DNA from: Desulfobulbaceae bacterium BRH_c16a
GTDB lineage: Bacteria; Desulfobacterota; Desulfobulbia; Desulfobulbales; Desulfocapsaceae
Direction of reading: 5' to 3'
Assembly (NCBI GenBank): GCA_000961725.1
Contig: LADS01000059.1
Location: forward strand, 62,001-126,000
Length of the DNA stretch: 64,000 nucleotides
The translations under genes and the position numbers were made by a program. Shown in pieces: positions 49,665-58,626 of the stretch (position 1 is its first letter; every line of letters starts with the position of its first letter). Under the pieces are notes generated by a model that worked only from the letters and a program-made list of their open reading frames with translations, did no database searches and was not told the DNA's origin.

Positions 49665-50978
49665 TTAAAGAAAATCGGCGGCAACGGCCGAGAGAGGGCT
49701 TCGTTCACTTTTGCTGAGGGTGACGTGGCCGTAGAGCGGTTGACCTTTCAGCTTTTCGACGGCATAAGCCAGACCGTTGGACGATGCGTCGAGGTAGGGG
49801 TTGTCGATCTGGTTGGGGTCGCCGGTGATGACCATCTTGGTGTTCTCGCCGGCCCTCGAGACAATGGTTTTCACTTCATGGGGCGTGAGGTTCTGCGCTT
49901 CGTCGATGATGACAAACTGATCGGGAATCGACCGGCCCCGGATATAGGTGAGCGCTTCCAGTTCGATCTGCTGGTTTTTTATCAGCTGGCTGATTTTATT
50001 CTGGACTGTGCCGTCTTCGAATTTATGGTCGAGTCGCATGAGGTAGCTGAGATTGTCGAAGATCGGCTGCATCCACAGGCTCAGCTTGTCGTCCTTTGTC
50101 CCTGGCAGGTAGCCGATATCCCTGCCCATTGGGATAATCGGTCTTGACACCAGCAGCTTGTCGTAGGTTTCCAGGCGTAATACGCAGTGCAGTCCGGCAG
50201 CGAGTGCAAGCAGTGTCTTGCCGGTTCCGGCCCTGCCCATCAGGGTGATCAGATTGATTTTCGGATCGAGCAGCAACTCCAGTGCCATTCGCTGTTCCTT
50301 GGAACGGGCATGGAGTTCCCAGGCACTTTCATAGGTCGACTCAAGATGGGTGAGGGTGTCTCGGTTGATTGCTCTGGCAAATCCTGTGTGTTTTGGATTG
50401 GCCTGGTCTTTCAGGATGACGAACTCGTTGGCATAAAAATCGCTTCCGGCAATCGTCAGGGATTTGTCTTTGTAGAAAGTGTCGATAACTTCACCGGCCA
50501 CCTGGAGATCCCGCCAGCCGTTGTACAGGCTGTCGAAATCGCATTTCTGCTGTTCGAAGTCCATCACTTCGATGCCCAGTGCGTCGGCCTTCAATCTGGC
50601 GCTGATATCTTTCGAGACGAAGATTACTTTTTTGCTCTGGGCGGCAAGGTTGGTCGCTACGGCGAGGATGCGGTTGTCGGGGACCGACATATCGAGATAA
50701 ATTCCCTGCAGGCTCTTTTCCTCGAGAGAAATTTTCAGGACGCCGCCGTTGCCAAGCGTTACCCCGTCCTTTAACGTGCCCTGGGAGCGGAGGCGATCGA
50801 GCTGGCGAATGACCTGACGGGCGCTGCGCCCGAGTTCGTCGTTGATGCGTTTGAAATTGTCAAGTTCTTCAATCACAGTCATCGGCAGCACGACATAGTT
50901 GTCACCGAAAGAGTTGATCGACTCGGGGTTGTGGAGCAGGACGTTGGTATCGAGAACAAAATATTTCGGTGCTTTCAT
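49665..50978 (-). CDS. PIN-PhoH ATPase/RNase
   Basis: A 437-aa protein with an N-terminal PIN nuclease domain (FVLDTNVLLHNPES near residues 7-20, then the Asp patterns EELDNF and DNRILAVA) and a C-terminal PhoH ATPase (Walker A GRAGTGKTLLAL, about 245; Walker B FVIIDEAQNL). This is the YlaK/PhoH2-type arrangement that couples RNA cleavage to ATP-driven unwinding. The start overlaps the stop of the Xaa-Pro peptidase by 4 bp (ATGA), so both are translationally coupled. The catalytic residues look complete. Confidence 0.92.
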   Translation of the reverse strand: MKAPKYFVLDTNVLLHNPESINSFGDNYVVLPMTVIEELDNFKRINDELGRSARQVIRQLDRLRSQGTLKDGVTLGNGGVLKISLEEKSLQGIYLDMSVPDNRILAVATNLAAQSKKVIFVSKDISARLKADALGIEVMDFEQQKCDFDSLYNGWRDLQVAGEVIDTFYKDKSLTIAGSDFYANEFVILKDQANPKHTGFARAINRDTLTHLESTYESAWELHARSKEQRMALELLLDPKINLITLMGRAGTGKTLLALAAGLHCVLRLETYDKLLVSRPIIPMGRDIGYLPGTKDDKLSLWMQPIFDNLSYLMRLDHKFEDGTVQNKISQLIKNQQIELEALTYIRGRSIPDQFVIIDEAQNLTPHEVKTIVSRAGENTKMVITGDPNQIDNPYLDASSNGLAYAVEKLKGQPLYGHVTLSKSERSPLSAVAADFL

Positions 50979-52075
50979 ATATCGAGCCAGGTGGTGTCGC
51001 TGTTGAGGTTTTCGCAGCCGTCCTCACGGACGACGACCATGTTTTCGAGCCGGATGCCGCCCCAGCCCGGGATATAGATGCCGGGTTCGACGGTGACTAC
51101 CATGCCGGCCTTGAGCTGTTTTTTGTTGCGGATCGACAGTCGCGGTTCCTCGTGGACGGCAAGTCCCACCCCGTGGCCAAGCGAGTGGCCGAAGTATTCT
51201 CCGTAGCCGGCCTCGGCAATGATCGTCCGGGCCGCGCGGTCGGCATCGCACCCCCGTATACCGGCCCGAACTGCGGCCATGCCTGCCTGTTGAGCTTTGC
51301 GCACCAGCCGGTGCAGTTCGAGATAGCGGTCGGTCGCTTTGCCCGGAACACAATTGCGGGTCATGTCCGAACAGTAGCCGTCGAGCACGAGTCCCATGTC
51401 GATGGTCAACGAACCATCCCTGGTGATCGGCAGCGGGCACGGAACCGCATGCGGCAGGGCGCCGTTGTCACCACTGGCGACGATGGTCGAAAAACTTGCT
51501 CCTTCCGCCCCCCGCCTGCGCATGGCTGCTTCAATGGCAAGGGCAATATCGATTTCCGATTGGTAATCGGCAAGGGAGCCATAAATTTCGAGAAAAACCT
51601 CCTCGTTCAATCGTACGGACCGGCGGATCAGCTCGATCTCCTCTTCGTCCTTGATCTGCCGCATCGTTTCCACGATATTCTCCGTCGGCAGGGTTGAGAT
51701 CCCTTTTTTGCCGAGCTTTGCAGTCATCTTTTCGGCAAAGGAGTGGAGGGTGTAGTGGCTTTCGAAGGCTACATTGGCGACACTCAAATCGGACAGCAAT
51801 TCACCGAGCAGAAAGAGAAGCCCTTTGGGATAGACAATCACCTCCGCCCATGGCACCTCCAGTTCCGCCTGGAGCTTGTAGCGGAAATCGGTGAGCAGTC
51901 GAACCGATCCCCGAGCCGGGACAAGCAATACCCCTGAAGTTTCGGCAATACCGTGGTCGCCGCCACGAAAACCGCTGAGGTAGCGGCGGTTTTCCGGCTG
52001 ACTGACCAGAAACGCATCGATTTTCTTTCTCCGCAGGTGGGCCTGGACCCGGGCAATCCGCTGGGAATACTCCAT
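50975..52075 (-). CDS. M24-family Xaa-Pro aminopeptidase
   Basis: A 366-aa peptidase with a creatinase-type N-terminal domain (about 1-130) and a pita-bread catalytic domain. Metal ligands are Asp in TIDMGLVLDGYCSDMTRN, His in GHGVGLAVHEEP, Glu in VTVEPGIYIPGWGGIRLEN. It removes N-terminal residues preceding proline, in the cytoplasm. The length fits the short PepQ/PapA type. It is coupled to the PhoH gene, and 41 bp separate it from the 198-aa gene. Confidence 0.92.
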   Translation of the reverse strand: MEYSQRIARVQAHLRRKKIDAFLVSQPENRRYLSGFRGGDHGIAETSGVLLVPARGSVRLLTDFRYKLQAELEVPWAEVIVYPKGLLFLLGELLSDLSVANVAFESHYTLHSFAEKMTAKLGKKGISTLPTENIVETMRQIKDEEEIELIRRSVRLNEEVFLEIYGSLADYQSEIDIALAIEAAMRRRGAEGASFSTIVASGDNGALPHAVPCPLPITRDGSLTIDMGLVLDGYCSDMTRNCVPGKATDRYLELHRLVRKAQQAGMAAVRAGIRGCDADRAARTIIAEAGYGEYFGHSLGHGVGLAVHEEPRLSIRNKKQLKAGMVVTVEPGIYIPGWGGIRLENMVVVREDGCENLNSDTTWLDI

Positions 52076-52116
52076 ACGTCACGCAATAGACAAGATTGAA
52101 TGTTAACGGTCGGGAA

Positions 52117-52713
52117 TCAGCGGCCGGCCGAAGACAGCAACTGGAGGATCATGTCCTTGCGCTGGTCTAAGGCATCGTTGTATTGATTGTTCAGGCCGGT
52201 CATCATGCGTCCGAGTTCCTCACGGTACTGCGGATGCATCGCCGGATTGACTTTAGCTGCCTGGCCGCCCTGTCCCCTGGCTGCCCCCTGTTGTTCGAGC
52301 TGGGCTCTGATCGCATCTTCAAGCTGCTGGGTCATCTGTTCCTTGTGCTGCCCGTATTGCTTGAGTATCTGTTCCAGTTCGCGGCAGACCGTGCCGATTT
52401 CTTTGCTTTTACCGGCAAGTGCGAGAACGCCCTGTACCGCCAATTCTCCGGAAGCCTGAAGTTCGGGGCTGCGCGGCAGGACGATGTTGCGGAGCAGGGT
52501 CTGGGCCATGCCCTTTCGCACTTCCGCCTGATCCTTGGCCGGCTGGCCGGCAAGCTCCTTGGGAAGATCGATTTCCTTGCGATTGAGATAGTCGGCGGCC
52601 AGACGCATTCCTGTTTTTGTCAGAACCTCACTGTCGGACTCCACGGGAGCCGAAGCGGCCATTCTGGCGGCGCGTTCCAGTACCATGTCCATCGTGCTCT
52701 TTATTTCTGCCAT
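52117..52713 (-). CDS. Unrecognised helical protein (198 aa)
   Basis: A 198-aa soluble, mostly helical protein, probably with a coiled coil at about 110-145 (CRELEQILKQYGQHKEQMTQQLEDAIRAQ) followed by a Gly/Gln-rich stretch (QQGAARGQGGQAAK) and a C-terminal amphipathic helix. No catalytic or metal motif is visible. It starts the co-directional run with the Xaa-Pro peptidase, so it may share its transcript. I could not place it in a family. Confidence 0.75.
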   Translation of the reverse strand: MAEIKSTMDMVLERAARMAASAPVESDSEVLTKTGMRLAADYLNRKEIDLPKELAGQPAKDQAEVRKGMAQTLLRNIVLPRSPELQASGELAVQGVLALAGKSKEIGTVCRELEQILKQYGQHKEQMTQQLEDAIRAQLEQQGAARGQGGQAAKVNPAMHPQYREELGRMMTGLNNQYNDALDQRKDMILQLLSSAGR

Positions 52714-52891
52714 TGTCTCTGTCCTTGGTTAAGTAGCTCCCGCGCGGGGAGAAGGGAAAACCCTCTGATTTCAGGGTAGATTACGGTTCTGTTCAAGAAT
52801 GAGGAGAATGTACAACAGACCTGGGGTGATGGCAAAGAAAAACCTGGAAAATCTCTTAGTCGCGATGTGAATAGGCCAAAGCTGAAAGAAT

Positions 52892-54313
52892 CTATTTAAG
52901 CTGCATTCTCGCGGCATAGAACCCATCGATGTCCGCCTCGGGGCGGGGCGCAAAACAACCGTCGACAACAAATCGACGGGCCGGCTCCGGCAGCTGCCCG
53001 GAGCAGTCGGTAAGGGAAAAGGCTTTATGGTCGAAAAGAAATTCCTGCACCACGCCCTGATTTTCTTCCGGCTCGAGCGAACAGGTGGCGTAGACCAGCA
53101 CCCCGCCGGGGGCAAGGAGATCTGCCGCGTGCTCGAGCAGGGCCAGCTGTTCCTGCCGGTAGCGGGCTATATCTTCCGGGCGCCTGTTCCAGCGGATATC
53201 GGGATGTCTGCCGGTGACCCCGGTGCCGGAACAAGGTGCGTCGATGAGGATGCCGTCAAAGAGCGGAAGATCCCGGCGAGGAAGCTGCTGCAGATTCATT
53301 TCGTGAATGACCGGAACATCTCCAGGAAAAAGGCGGGCGAGATTTTCCTGCAGTTTTCCCAGCCGGTGCGGTTCCGGCTCCACCGCATGCACCTTGAATC
53401 CATGCCGCGCGGCAAACTGGAGCAGGTGCGAAGTCTTGCCGCCAAGACCGGCACAACCGTCGAGATACGTAGATCCCGGACGAAAAGGGCCAAGCAGGCA
53501 GGTGGCGAGCTGGGCAGCCTCATCCTGCACCTGGAAAAACCCTTCGGCATAACCGGGAATGGCGGTGATGGACCCTTGAAATTCGGGGAGTAAAACGGCA
53601 TCCTCGCTGTAATTCCCCACATGGGATACGATTTCATGCGGTTCGAGGAGCTGCCTGAAATCGTCCCTGGAAATTTTGACGGTATTGATTCGTACTGTCA
53701 GGAGAGGTTCCCGGTTATTGGCCCGACAGATCCGAAGAGTTTCTTCTGCCCCGAAATGTTTTTTCCATCTGGCGACAAGCCATTCCGGATGATTGACAAT
53801 CTCTGCGCCCGTTTCGTCCCGCTGTGCCTGTTCGGCAAGCACCGTTTTTTGCCGAATCGACTGACGGAGGATGCCGTTGACGAACCCTTCAAGTCTTTTT
53901 GGCACGCCTGCTGTTTTACAGCATTCGACCATTTCATTGACCGCGGCCGATGGCGGGATCCGTTCAAGAAAAAACAACTGGTAGAGTCCCACCGCAATCG
54001 CCTGGTGGATGATCGGGTCGATTTTCCGTAAGGGGGTTTTAGAGAGAAGCCGGAGAATTCTGTCCAGGTACTGGCGGTTGCGAAGGACGCCATACACCAG
54101 TTGCATGGTGAGGTTCCGCTCGTTGCCGGGCAAACCATAGCCCTGGACGGCCCGGTCGAGAAGGGGTTTGACCGGCAGGCGCTGCCGGTAGAGATGACAG
54201 AGTGTCTCGACGGCGACGAATCGTGCCGTTCTGGATTGTTTTCGTTGCAAAGTAAGCGGACCGGAATGAGTTTGGGGAGTAATGTTATTTTTGTCAGGAG
54301 TGCTGTTCACCAT
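52892..54313 (-). CDS. rsmB: 16S rRNA (cytosine-967-C5) methyltransferase RsmB
   Basis: A 473-aa protein: an N-terminal NusB-like RNA-binding domain (about 30-165), then a Rossmann SAM domain with YLDGCAGLGGKTSHLL. The catalytic Cys sits in DAPCSGTGVTGRHPDIRW, and the second conserved Cys in LVYATCSLEPEEN. It methylates C967 of 16S rRNA. I start at ATG 54313; the frame stays open upstream to 55150, but that part overlaps the binding-protein gene on the other strand. It is divergent from the AapJ-like gene by 63 bp. Confidence 0.94.
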   Translation of the reverse strand: MVNSTPDKNNITPQTHSGPLTLQRKQSRTARFVAVETLCHLYRQRLPVKPLLDRAVQGYGLPGNERNLTMQLVYGVLRNRQYLDRILRLLSKTPLRKIDPIIHQAIAVGLYQLFFLERIPPSAAVNEMVECCKTAGVPKRLEGFVNGILRQSIRQKTVLAEQAQRDETGAEIVNHPEWLVARWKKHFGAEETLRICRANNREPLLTVRINTVKISRDDFRQLLEPHEIVSHVGNYSEDAVLLPEFQGSITAIPGYAEGFFQVQDEAAQLATCLLGPFRPGSTYLDGCAGLGGKTSHLLQFAARHGFKVHAVEPEPHRLGKLQENLARLFPGDVPVIHEMNLQQLPRRDLPLFDGILIDAPCSGTGVTGRHPDIRWNRRPEDIARYRQEQLALLEHAADLLAPGGVLVYATCSLEPEENQGVVQEFLFDHKAFSLTDCSGQLPEPARRFVVDGCFAPRPEADIDGFYAARMQLK

Positions 54314-54376
54314 TGACCGGAGTGCAATGTAGCAGCTATTATCCCCGAGGGAAATGGAAATAAAGGAATCTACACT

Positions 54377-55390
54377 ATGAAAAAAATGAAATGGCTCGTC
54401 TGGCTGCTCGCCGGGATCTTTTTTACCGGCTCGGCCTTTGCCTATACCAAGGAGGAGGTTGAGAAGCGCGGCCATCTTATTTGCGGCGTCTCGACCGTCA
54501 CCCCTGGTTTTGCAAGCGTTGATGCCGAAGGAAGTTGGACAGGCCTTGATGTGGATATCTGCCGGGCCGTCGCTGCGGCGGTTCTTGGCGATGCAGGCAA
54601 GGTGGAGTATGTGCCGCTTGCCGAAAACGAGGCATTCACTGCCCTGTTGTCGGAAGAGGTCGATCTGCTCTCCCGGCACTCGACCTGGACCTTTACCCGT
54701 GATTCCGCTCTTGCCATCCATTTTGCCGGGATCAGCTATTATGACGGCCAAGGCTTTCTTGTGGCCAGAAAACTCGAGGCGTTGCGTGCACTCGATCTGA
54801 AAAAGGCCCGGGTCTGCAGCCCTGTCAATTCCCCTTCCGAACAGAATCTCGTCGATTACTTGGAAAGCAACCAGATTGAATATCAAATTGTTCCTTACGC
54901 GACCCTTGATCTGGCGGTCAAAGGCTTTGAAACGGATTCCTGCGATGTACTTTCCATGCAGCAGTCGCGGCTGTATGGCCTGAGACTCGGGCTTGCAGAC
55001 CCGCACAGTGCGGTGGTTCTTCCCGATGTTATCTCCAAGGAACCTCTCGGACCGGTGGTACGCCAAGGTGACGATGTCTGGTATAATATTGTTAAGTGGT
55101 CTCTCTATGCAATGGTCAACGGCGAGGAGATCGGCGTGAGTTCTCAGCACATAGAAAAGCTGAAAATCAGCAGCAGGCTCGACGTGAGGAGGCTTTGCGG
55201 CCTCGAAGGCCCCGGCGGGAAAGGACTTGGTTTAAAAGATGACTGGGCCTACCAGGTCATCCATCAGGTGGGTAATTACGGCGAAGTTTTCGACCGAAAT
55301 TTTGGCCCGCAGTCGGATATGAAGGTCGAAAGAGGGCTCAACAACCTCTGGAACAAGGGAGGTTTACAGTACGCTCCGCCGTTTCGCTGA
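54377..55390 (+). CDS. AapJ/BztA-like general amino-acid binding protein (orphan)
   Basis: A 337-aa periplasmic binding protein of the AapJ/BztA branch (solute-binding family 3). The signal peptide ends at AFA. Motifs: LICGVSTVTPGFASVDAEGSW, LDVDICRAVAAAVLGD and VDLLSRHSTWTFTRD. The longer C-terminal lobe (VNGEEIGVSSQHIEKLK, NYGEVFDRNFG) is typical of AapJ, which feeds an AapQMP permease. No permease or ATPase genes are near, so the transporter core must be encoded elsewhere or this protein acts alone. Confidence 0.88.
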   Translation: MKKMKWLVWLLAGIFFTGSAFAYTKEEVEKRGHLICGVSTVTPGFASVDAEGSWTGLDVDICRAVAAAVLGDAGKVEYVPLAENEAFTALLSEEVDLLSRHSTWTFTRDSALAIHFAGISYYDGQGFLVARKLEALRALDLKKARVCSPVNSPSEQNLVDYLESNQIEYQIVPYATLDLAVKGFETDSCDVLSMQQSRLYGLRLGLADPHSAVVLPDVISKEPLGPVVRQGDDVWYNIVKWSLYAMVNGEEIGVSSQHIEKLKISSRLDVRRLCGLEGPGGKGLGLKDDWAYQVIHQVGNYGEVFDRNFGPQSDMKVERGLNNLWNKGGLQYAPPFR

Positions 55391-55418
55391 TCTGAAAATG
55401 AAATTGGAGGTGGAAAAA

Positions 55419-55904
55419 TCAACCGCGGTGCGCCGCCTCGATTGCAGCGATGTCTATCCTTTTCATCTGCATCATCGCATCGAATGCGCGCTTGGCGGCA
55501 GCGCGATCGGGATCGGTTATCGCTTTTGTCAAAGCAAGCGGCGTAATCTGCCAGGACAGGCCCCATTTGTCCCTGCACCAGCCGCAGGCGCTCTCTTCGC
55601 CGCCGTTGCTGACGATCGCGTTCCAATAACGATCCGTTTCGGCCTGATCAGTGGTTGCGACCTGAAACGAGAATGCTTCGCTGTGCTTGAAGGCAGGTCC
55701 GCCATTGAGCCCGAGGCAGGGAATTCCCATCACGGCAAACTCGACCGTCAACACATCTCCTTGCTTCCCGGACGGAAAATCCCCCGGTGCGCGGAGTACC
55801 GCGCCAACGGATGAATCGGGGAAGGTCTTGGCGTAAAAACGCGCAGCCTCCTCGGCGTCGCCATCGTACCAAAGGCAAATCGTGTTCTTTGCTTGCTTCA
55901 TCAT
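55419..55904 (-). CDS. VOC-superfamily (PhnB-like) protein
   Basis: A 161-aa protein of the vicinal-oxygen-chelate superfamily, PhnB-like branch (MMKQAKNTICLWYDGDAEEAARFYAKTFP). The two beta-alpha-beta-beta-beta halves span about residues 5-60 and 70-130. Metal-binding residues are hard to place; the common E-x-x-x-Y pattern is not obvious. Enzymatic role is unknown. ATG 55904 has GGAG close upstream. It is convergent with the AapJ-like gene. Confidence 0.85.
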   Translation of the reverse strand: MMKQAKNTICLWYDGDAEEAARFYAKTFPDSSVGAVLRAPGDFPSGKQGDVLTVEFAVMGIPCLGLNGGPAFKHSEAFSFQVATTDQAETDRYWNAIVSNGGEESACGWCRDKWGLSWQITPLALTKAITDPDRAAAKRAFDAMMQMKRIDIAAIEAAHRG

Positions 55905-56065
55905 GTCACTTCTCCATCGTGATAAGCCACTCGAAACCGGAGTCAACGATGTACTCGCAGTCGAAGGCATTGGCTCGAGAAACATTTCAATGTGCTGCTA
56001 CCATACACCGCACATAAACAAAGTATGTCGTAAAAGATAAAATGTTAGGTGCATTCGGTTAGCGA

Positions 56066-56608
56066 TTATACTTTCCGATCGCTGAAAACTTCAGGATACA
56101 ATTTCCTTGCGCACTCTGGACATATTCCATGGCTGAAAGTGGCTTTCGAGCGCTCAGAGACATATTTTTCTATCTCCTCATACTCGCCTTTTTCATTTTT
56201 AATTCTCTTGCAAGAGGCACATATTGATAAAAAACCTTCTAAAATTTTTACTTCTTTTTCCAACTCTCTTTTTTGCCATGCTATTCGGTCAATCGCATAT
56301 GCATAAAACATTAAGGCCAATCCGGTTATCGTGGCATTGAGTATATCCTCGGGAAGCGATTGCGTCTGCTGCCATAGGAAATGGAATCCTATCCTCACCA
56401 ACGGCAACAATATGGCCATTACATAGGCCTCAGTTTTTTTATTCCGGAATGCTGCCATTCCAACCGGTAAAGCATAAGCTATTGGGAATTCTATATGCTT
56501 TCCTGTGATGTAATCAATTAATAAAACAATAAACGAGACCAATACGCATAAAACACCGGTTCTTTCTTTATAGATTGATATTATGTACTTAAGAGAATCT
56601 CTCGGCAT
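56066..56608 (-). CDS. Membrane protein with C-terminal CxxC-CxxC module
   Basis: A 180-aa protein with about four helices in the first 110 residues (VLCVLVSFIVLLIDYITG; FPIAYALPVGMAAF; AYVMAILLPLVRIGFHFLW; ATITGLALMFYAYAID). A short coiled coil (REL-EKEVKILEGFL) leads to ICASCKRIKNEKGEY and a later ICPECARKLYPE. This C-terminal module recurs at the ends of many Desulfobacterota sensor proteins, but here no kinase, PAS or GGDEF domain follows. It may be a truncated membrane sensor; the real role is unknown. Confidence 0.75.
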   Translation of the reverse strand: MPRDSLKYIISIYKERTGVLCVLVSFIVLLIDYITGKHIEFPIAYALPVGMAAFRNKKTEAYVMAILLPLVRIGFHFLWQQTQSLPEDILNATITGLALMFYAYAIDRIAWQKRELEKEVKILEGFLSICASCKRIKNEKGEYEEIEKYVSERSKATFSHGICPECARKLYPEVFSDRKV

Positions 56609-56680
56609 GTTTTACTCTTCGGCCGCATGTCTGGCTTCAAATCGGGCAGCTTTTCACCCGATTGAGCCAAAGGCGATTGC

Positions 56681-56926
56681 TCAAGAAATATCAGTCGATG
56701 TCTTTTCGCTTTCCCACTTAATCTGAAACTCTATTTCCTCTTCACCACCAGAGCGTTCATGTTCGATAGTAAACTTAGCCCTGACAGGTACATAAACGCG
56801 CTCGCCGGCAATCCGTATCTCGAAGCGATCCCCGTTCTCTATAGCGTCCGCCAGACGTCGCAGCTTTGCCACGAAGTCGGCCTTCGGATATCCCTTCTCT
56901 ACATCTCTTTCTTGCTTAGGTTTCAT
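56681..56926 (-). CDS. Amphi-Trp domain protein
   Basis: An 81-aa protein of the amphi-Trp family: an N-terminal helix (ADFVAKLRRLADAIENGDRFEI) and a strand pattern ending in EFQIKWES. The family is associated with small regulators and metabolic accessory roles, none of them established. GGGGGA precedes the ATG. It lies 72 bp from the membrane protein on the same strand. Confidence 0.8.
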   Translation of the reverse strand: MKPKQERDVEKGYPKADFVAKLRRLADAIENGDRFEIRIAGERVYVPVRAKFTIEHERSGGEEEIEFQIKWESEKTSTDIS

Positions 56927-57018
56927 TTTTCCCCCCTTAGATAATTTTTTGTCGATCGGTATCTACAAGCGATTGAACTTTTCGATTTGTCCAATATAGA
57001 TTGATAGATGGCTATGGC

Positions 57019-57333
57019 TCACTCTTTTGGCTCTCGTCGTCTTTGTTTGTCCATGTGAGCGTGGAGGATGCGGATAATTTCTATGCCTTTGGGGTGTTCC
57101 CGATAATAAACGACATAGTTTTTAAACTTGCCGACAGGGAAAAAGCGCAACCCTTCAAGTCGGGATCGTTTGCATCGGTACAAAGAGCCTATGCGCGGTG
57201 TGGCGGAAAGAGCTTGAAAGGTGTCTTCAGCGGCCTGATAAACGCGGTCGGCGACGTCTGAATTCTCCCGCGCGAGATAGGGCCAGATGTTGACGAGATC
57301 ATTCTCCGCCGCTGGCGTTATTAGAATTGTCAT
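57019..57333 (-). CDS. parE: ParE/RelE-superfamily toxin
   Basis: A 104-aa toxin of the ParE family (TPAAENDLVNIWPYLARENSDVADRVY). The conserved Arg and Tyr of the C-terminal sheet are kept (GLRFFPVGKFKNYVVYYRE, IEIIRILH). ParE toxins block DNA gyrase; this is known of the family, not proved here. It starts 9 bp after its antitoxin gene, the usual antitoxin-first operon. Confidence 0.9.
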   Translation of the reverse strand: MTILITPAAENDLVNIWPYLARENSDVADRVYQAAEDTFQALSATPRIGSLYRCKRSRLEGLRFFPVGKFKNYVVYYREHPKGIEIIRILHAHMDKQRRREPKE

Positions 57334-57342
57334 TTAGAACGT

Positions 57343-57570
57343 TTACCCTTGTTTGGGCAAGGTTTGAGCCCTTCTCCTCAATTCGGCCATATCAAGTGAC
57401 CGTGCCGTTCCGCTATCCACGCCCTCAACCAAAAGCCGCTCCGTTTCTTCGCGGGCATGCCTGATGAGATCACGCAGGTAATCACTTGCGCCTTGATATT
57501 CTCCCATGCTGAAACGGGCTTCTATAAAGGCTCGCATTTCATATGGCATCGAGATGTTTAGGGTCGCCAT
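57343..57570 (-). CDS. parD: ParD-type antitoxin
   Basis: A 75-aa ribbon-helix-helix antitoxin: N-terminal DNA-binding region (MATLNISMPYEMRAFIEARFSM), then YQGASDYLRDLIRHAREE and a C-terminal tail (LRRRAQTLPKQG) that wraps ParE. It should autoregulate the operon and neutralise the toxin. AAGGAG precedes the ATG. Confidence 0.9.
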   Translation of the reverse strand: MATLNISMPYEMRAFIEARFSMGEYQGASDYLRDLIRHAREETERLLVEGVDSGTARSLDMAELRRRAQTLPKQG

Positions 57571-58002
57571 TGCACTACTCCTTGGTAGTTGCCTTTTACA
57601 GCTAATATAACGCCTGTGGCAAAGATTCCCAACAATAGATTTTCAAAGCTTCTTGTTCGCTCTGTTCTTTTTAAAGACGGCCAAAGCATGTTGCCCGAAA
57701 CGCCAGGCCTATAGGTGGTTTAGCTGCTCTACCAAGGTGAACTCCTGTAGCTCAACTTATGAGCGGCTCAAGACGGTTCGAATTCGGTGAGATACATCAG
57801 TCTCTCTTTTCAGGATAGCCGTCCGGGCCGATAGGATAACTGTCGGTCAGAAGCAGCGGAGAAAGATCATCCACGGTACTTGGAACATCAATTTTCCCGA
57901 TTTCAGTCTGATTTCATCCTCTTGCGGAGCAATAGGAAATTCTCGGGTTTCTGGCATGGTTAATGAAAAGAGAGAAATAGCACTACTTGTCCGTGCTCAA
58001 CT
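57571..58002. other. 432-bp stretch without a gene, with tRNA-like debris
   Basis: No reading frame supports a gene. Two tRNA-like pieces stand out: a D-arm-like TTGGTAGAGCAGCT on the minus strand (about 57721-57738) and a T-arm-like GGTTCGAATTC on the plus strand (57775-57785). Neither folds into a full cloverleaf, so this may be remnant of an integration or recombination site. The right end may hold the promoter of the 58066 gene. Confidence 0.4.
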
Positions 58003-58065
58003 TTGCCTGCCATCTACAAGGTGTCGAAGGATATCATAAACCATTTTATATCGGGGTATACAAAA

Positions 58066-58509
58066 ATGAAAAGAGAAGAGAAAAAAACAACCGCCGGTCG
58101 GATCGAGACCGACCCGTTGAGTCAGGGACTTGTTGAACAGGCATATGTTCAAGCCCAAGCCTTGAATGATCTCGAAGAAGTCGGAACCGCATATCGCGAT
58201 CTCAACACCGGGGCCTGCGCCACAAATCCTAGCCTTTGCGCCGAACACCCGCATCAGCAGAAGAAGACGGAAATGCTGCAGGAGAAAACCCTCACTTCCG
58301 ATACCTACGTCGATACCATGCGGCGCTGGACAGCCGCCTTCCGCAACTACAAAATGGATGACCTATCCCATCAGGTCCAGCTGTTCGCCCGCCAGCATCC
58401 GGCTCTCGTTATCGGCGGGGCTGTCCTGGCCGGTTTTGCCTTGACCCGCGTCATCAAACCCGGCAACGGTCAAAAAACGGAGCGGGGCTATGGCCGAACC
58501 GGCGTATGA
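58066..58509 (+). CDS. Small membrane-anchored protein of unknown function
   Basis: A 147-aa protein with a soluble helical body and one membrane helix near the C-terminus (HPALVIGGAVLAGFALTRVI, about residues 113-132). Its layout recalls ElaB/YqjD- or nutrient-deprivation-induced-type proteins that tether a helical domain to the inner membrane, but I cannot assign it. I prefer ATG 58066 over an upstream in-frame TTG at 58003. It lies in an accessory region between ParDE and a decayed kinase. Confidence 0.62.
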   Translation: MKREEKKTTAGRIETDPLSQGLVEQAYVQAQALNDLEEVGTAYRDLNTGACATNPSLCAEHPHQQKKTEMLQEKTLTSDTYVDTMRRWTAAFRNYKMDDLSHQVQLFARQHPALVIGGAVLAGFALTRVIKPGNGQKTERGYGRTGV

Positions 58510-58626
58510 GCCCACGCCGGGCAGAGACATACTGCTGGCGGAAGAAGAGGTGTTTCACAGCACGCAGGCACACGGCGGTTTCCGCCGTGCCCTGAATGAT
58601 AACTGACATAATAACGAAGGAAGTTC

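Noticed and set aside
54314-55150. N-terminal extension of the rsmB frame
   Set aside because: It overlaps the AapJ-like gene on the other strand and adds no RsmB homology; the NusB-like domain starts after 54313.
57721-57785. Complete tRNA gene in the ParD gap
   Set aside because: Only isolated D-arm- and T-arm-like pieces on opposite strands; no acceptor stem or anticodon arm can be formed.
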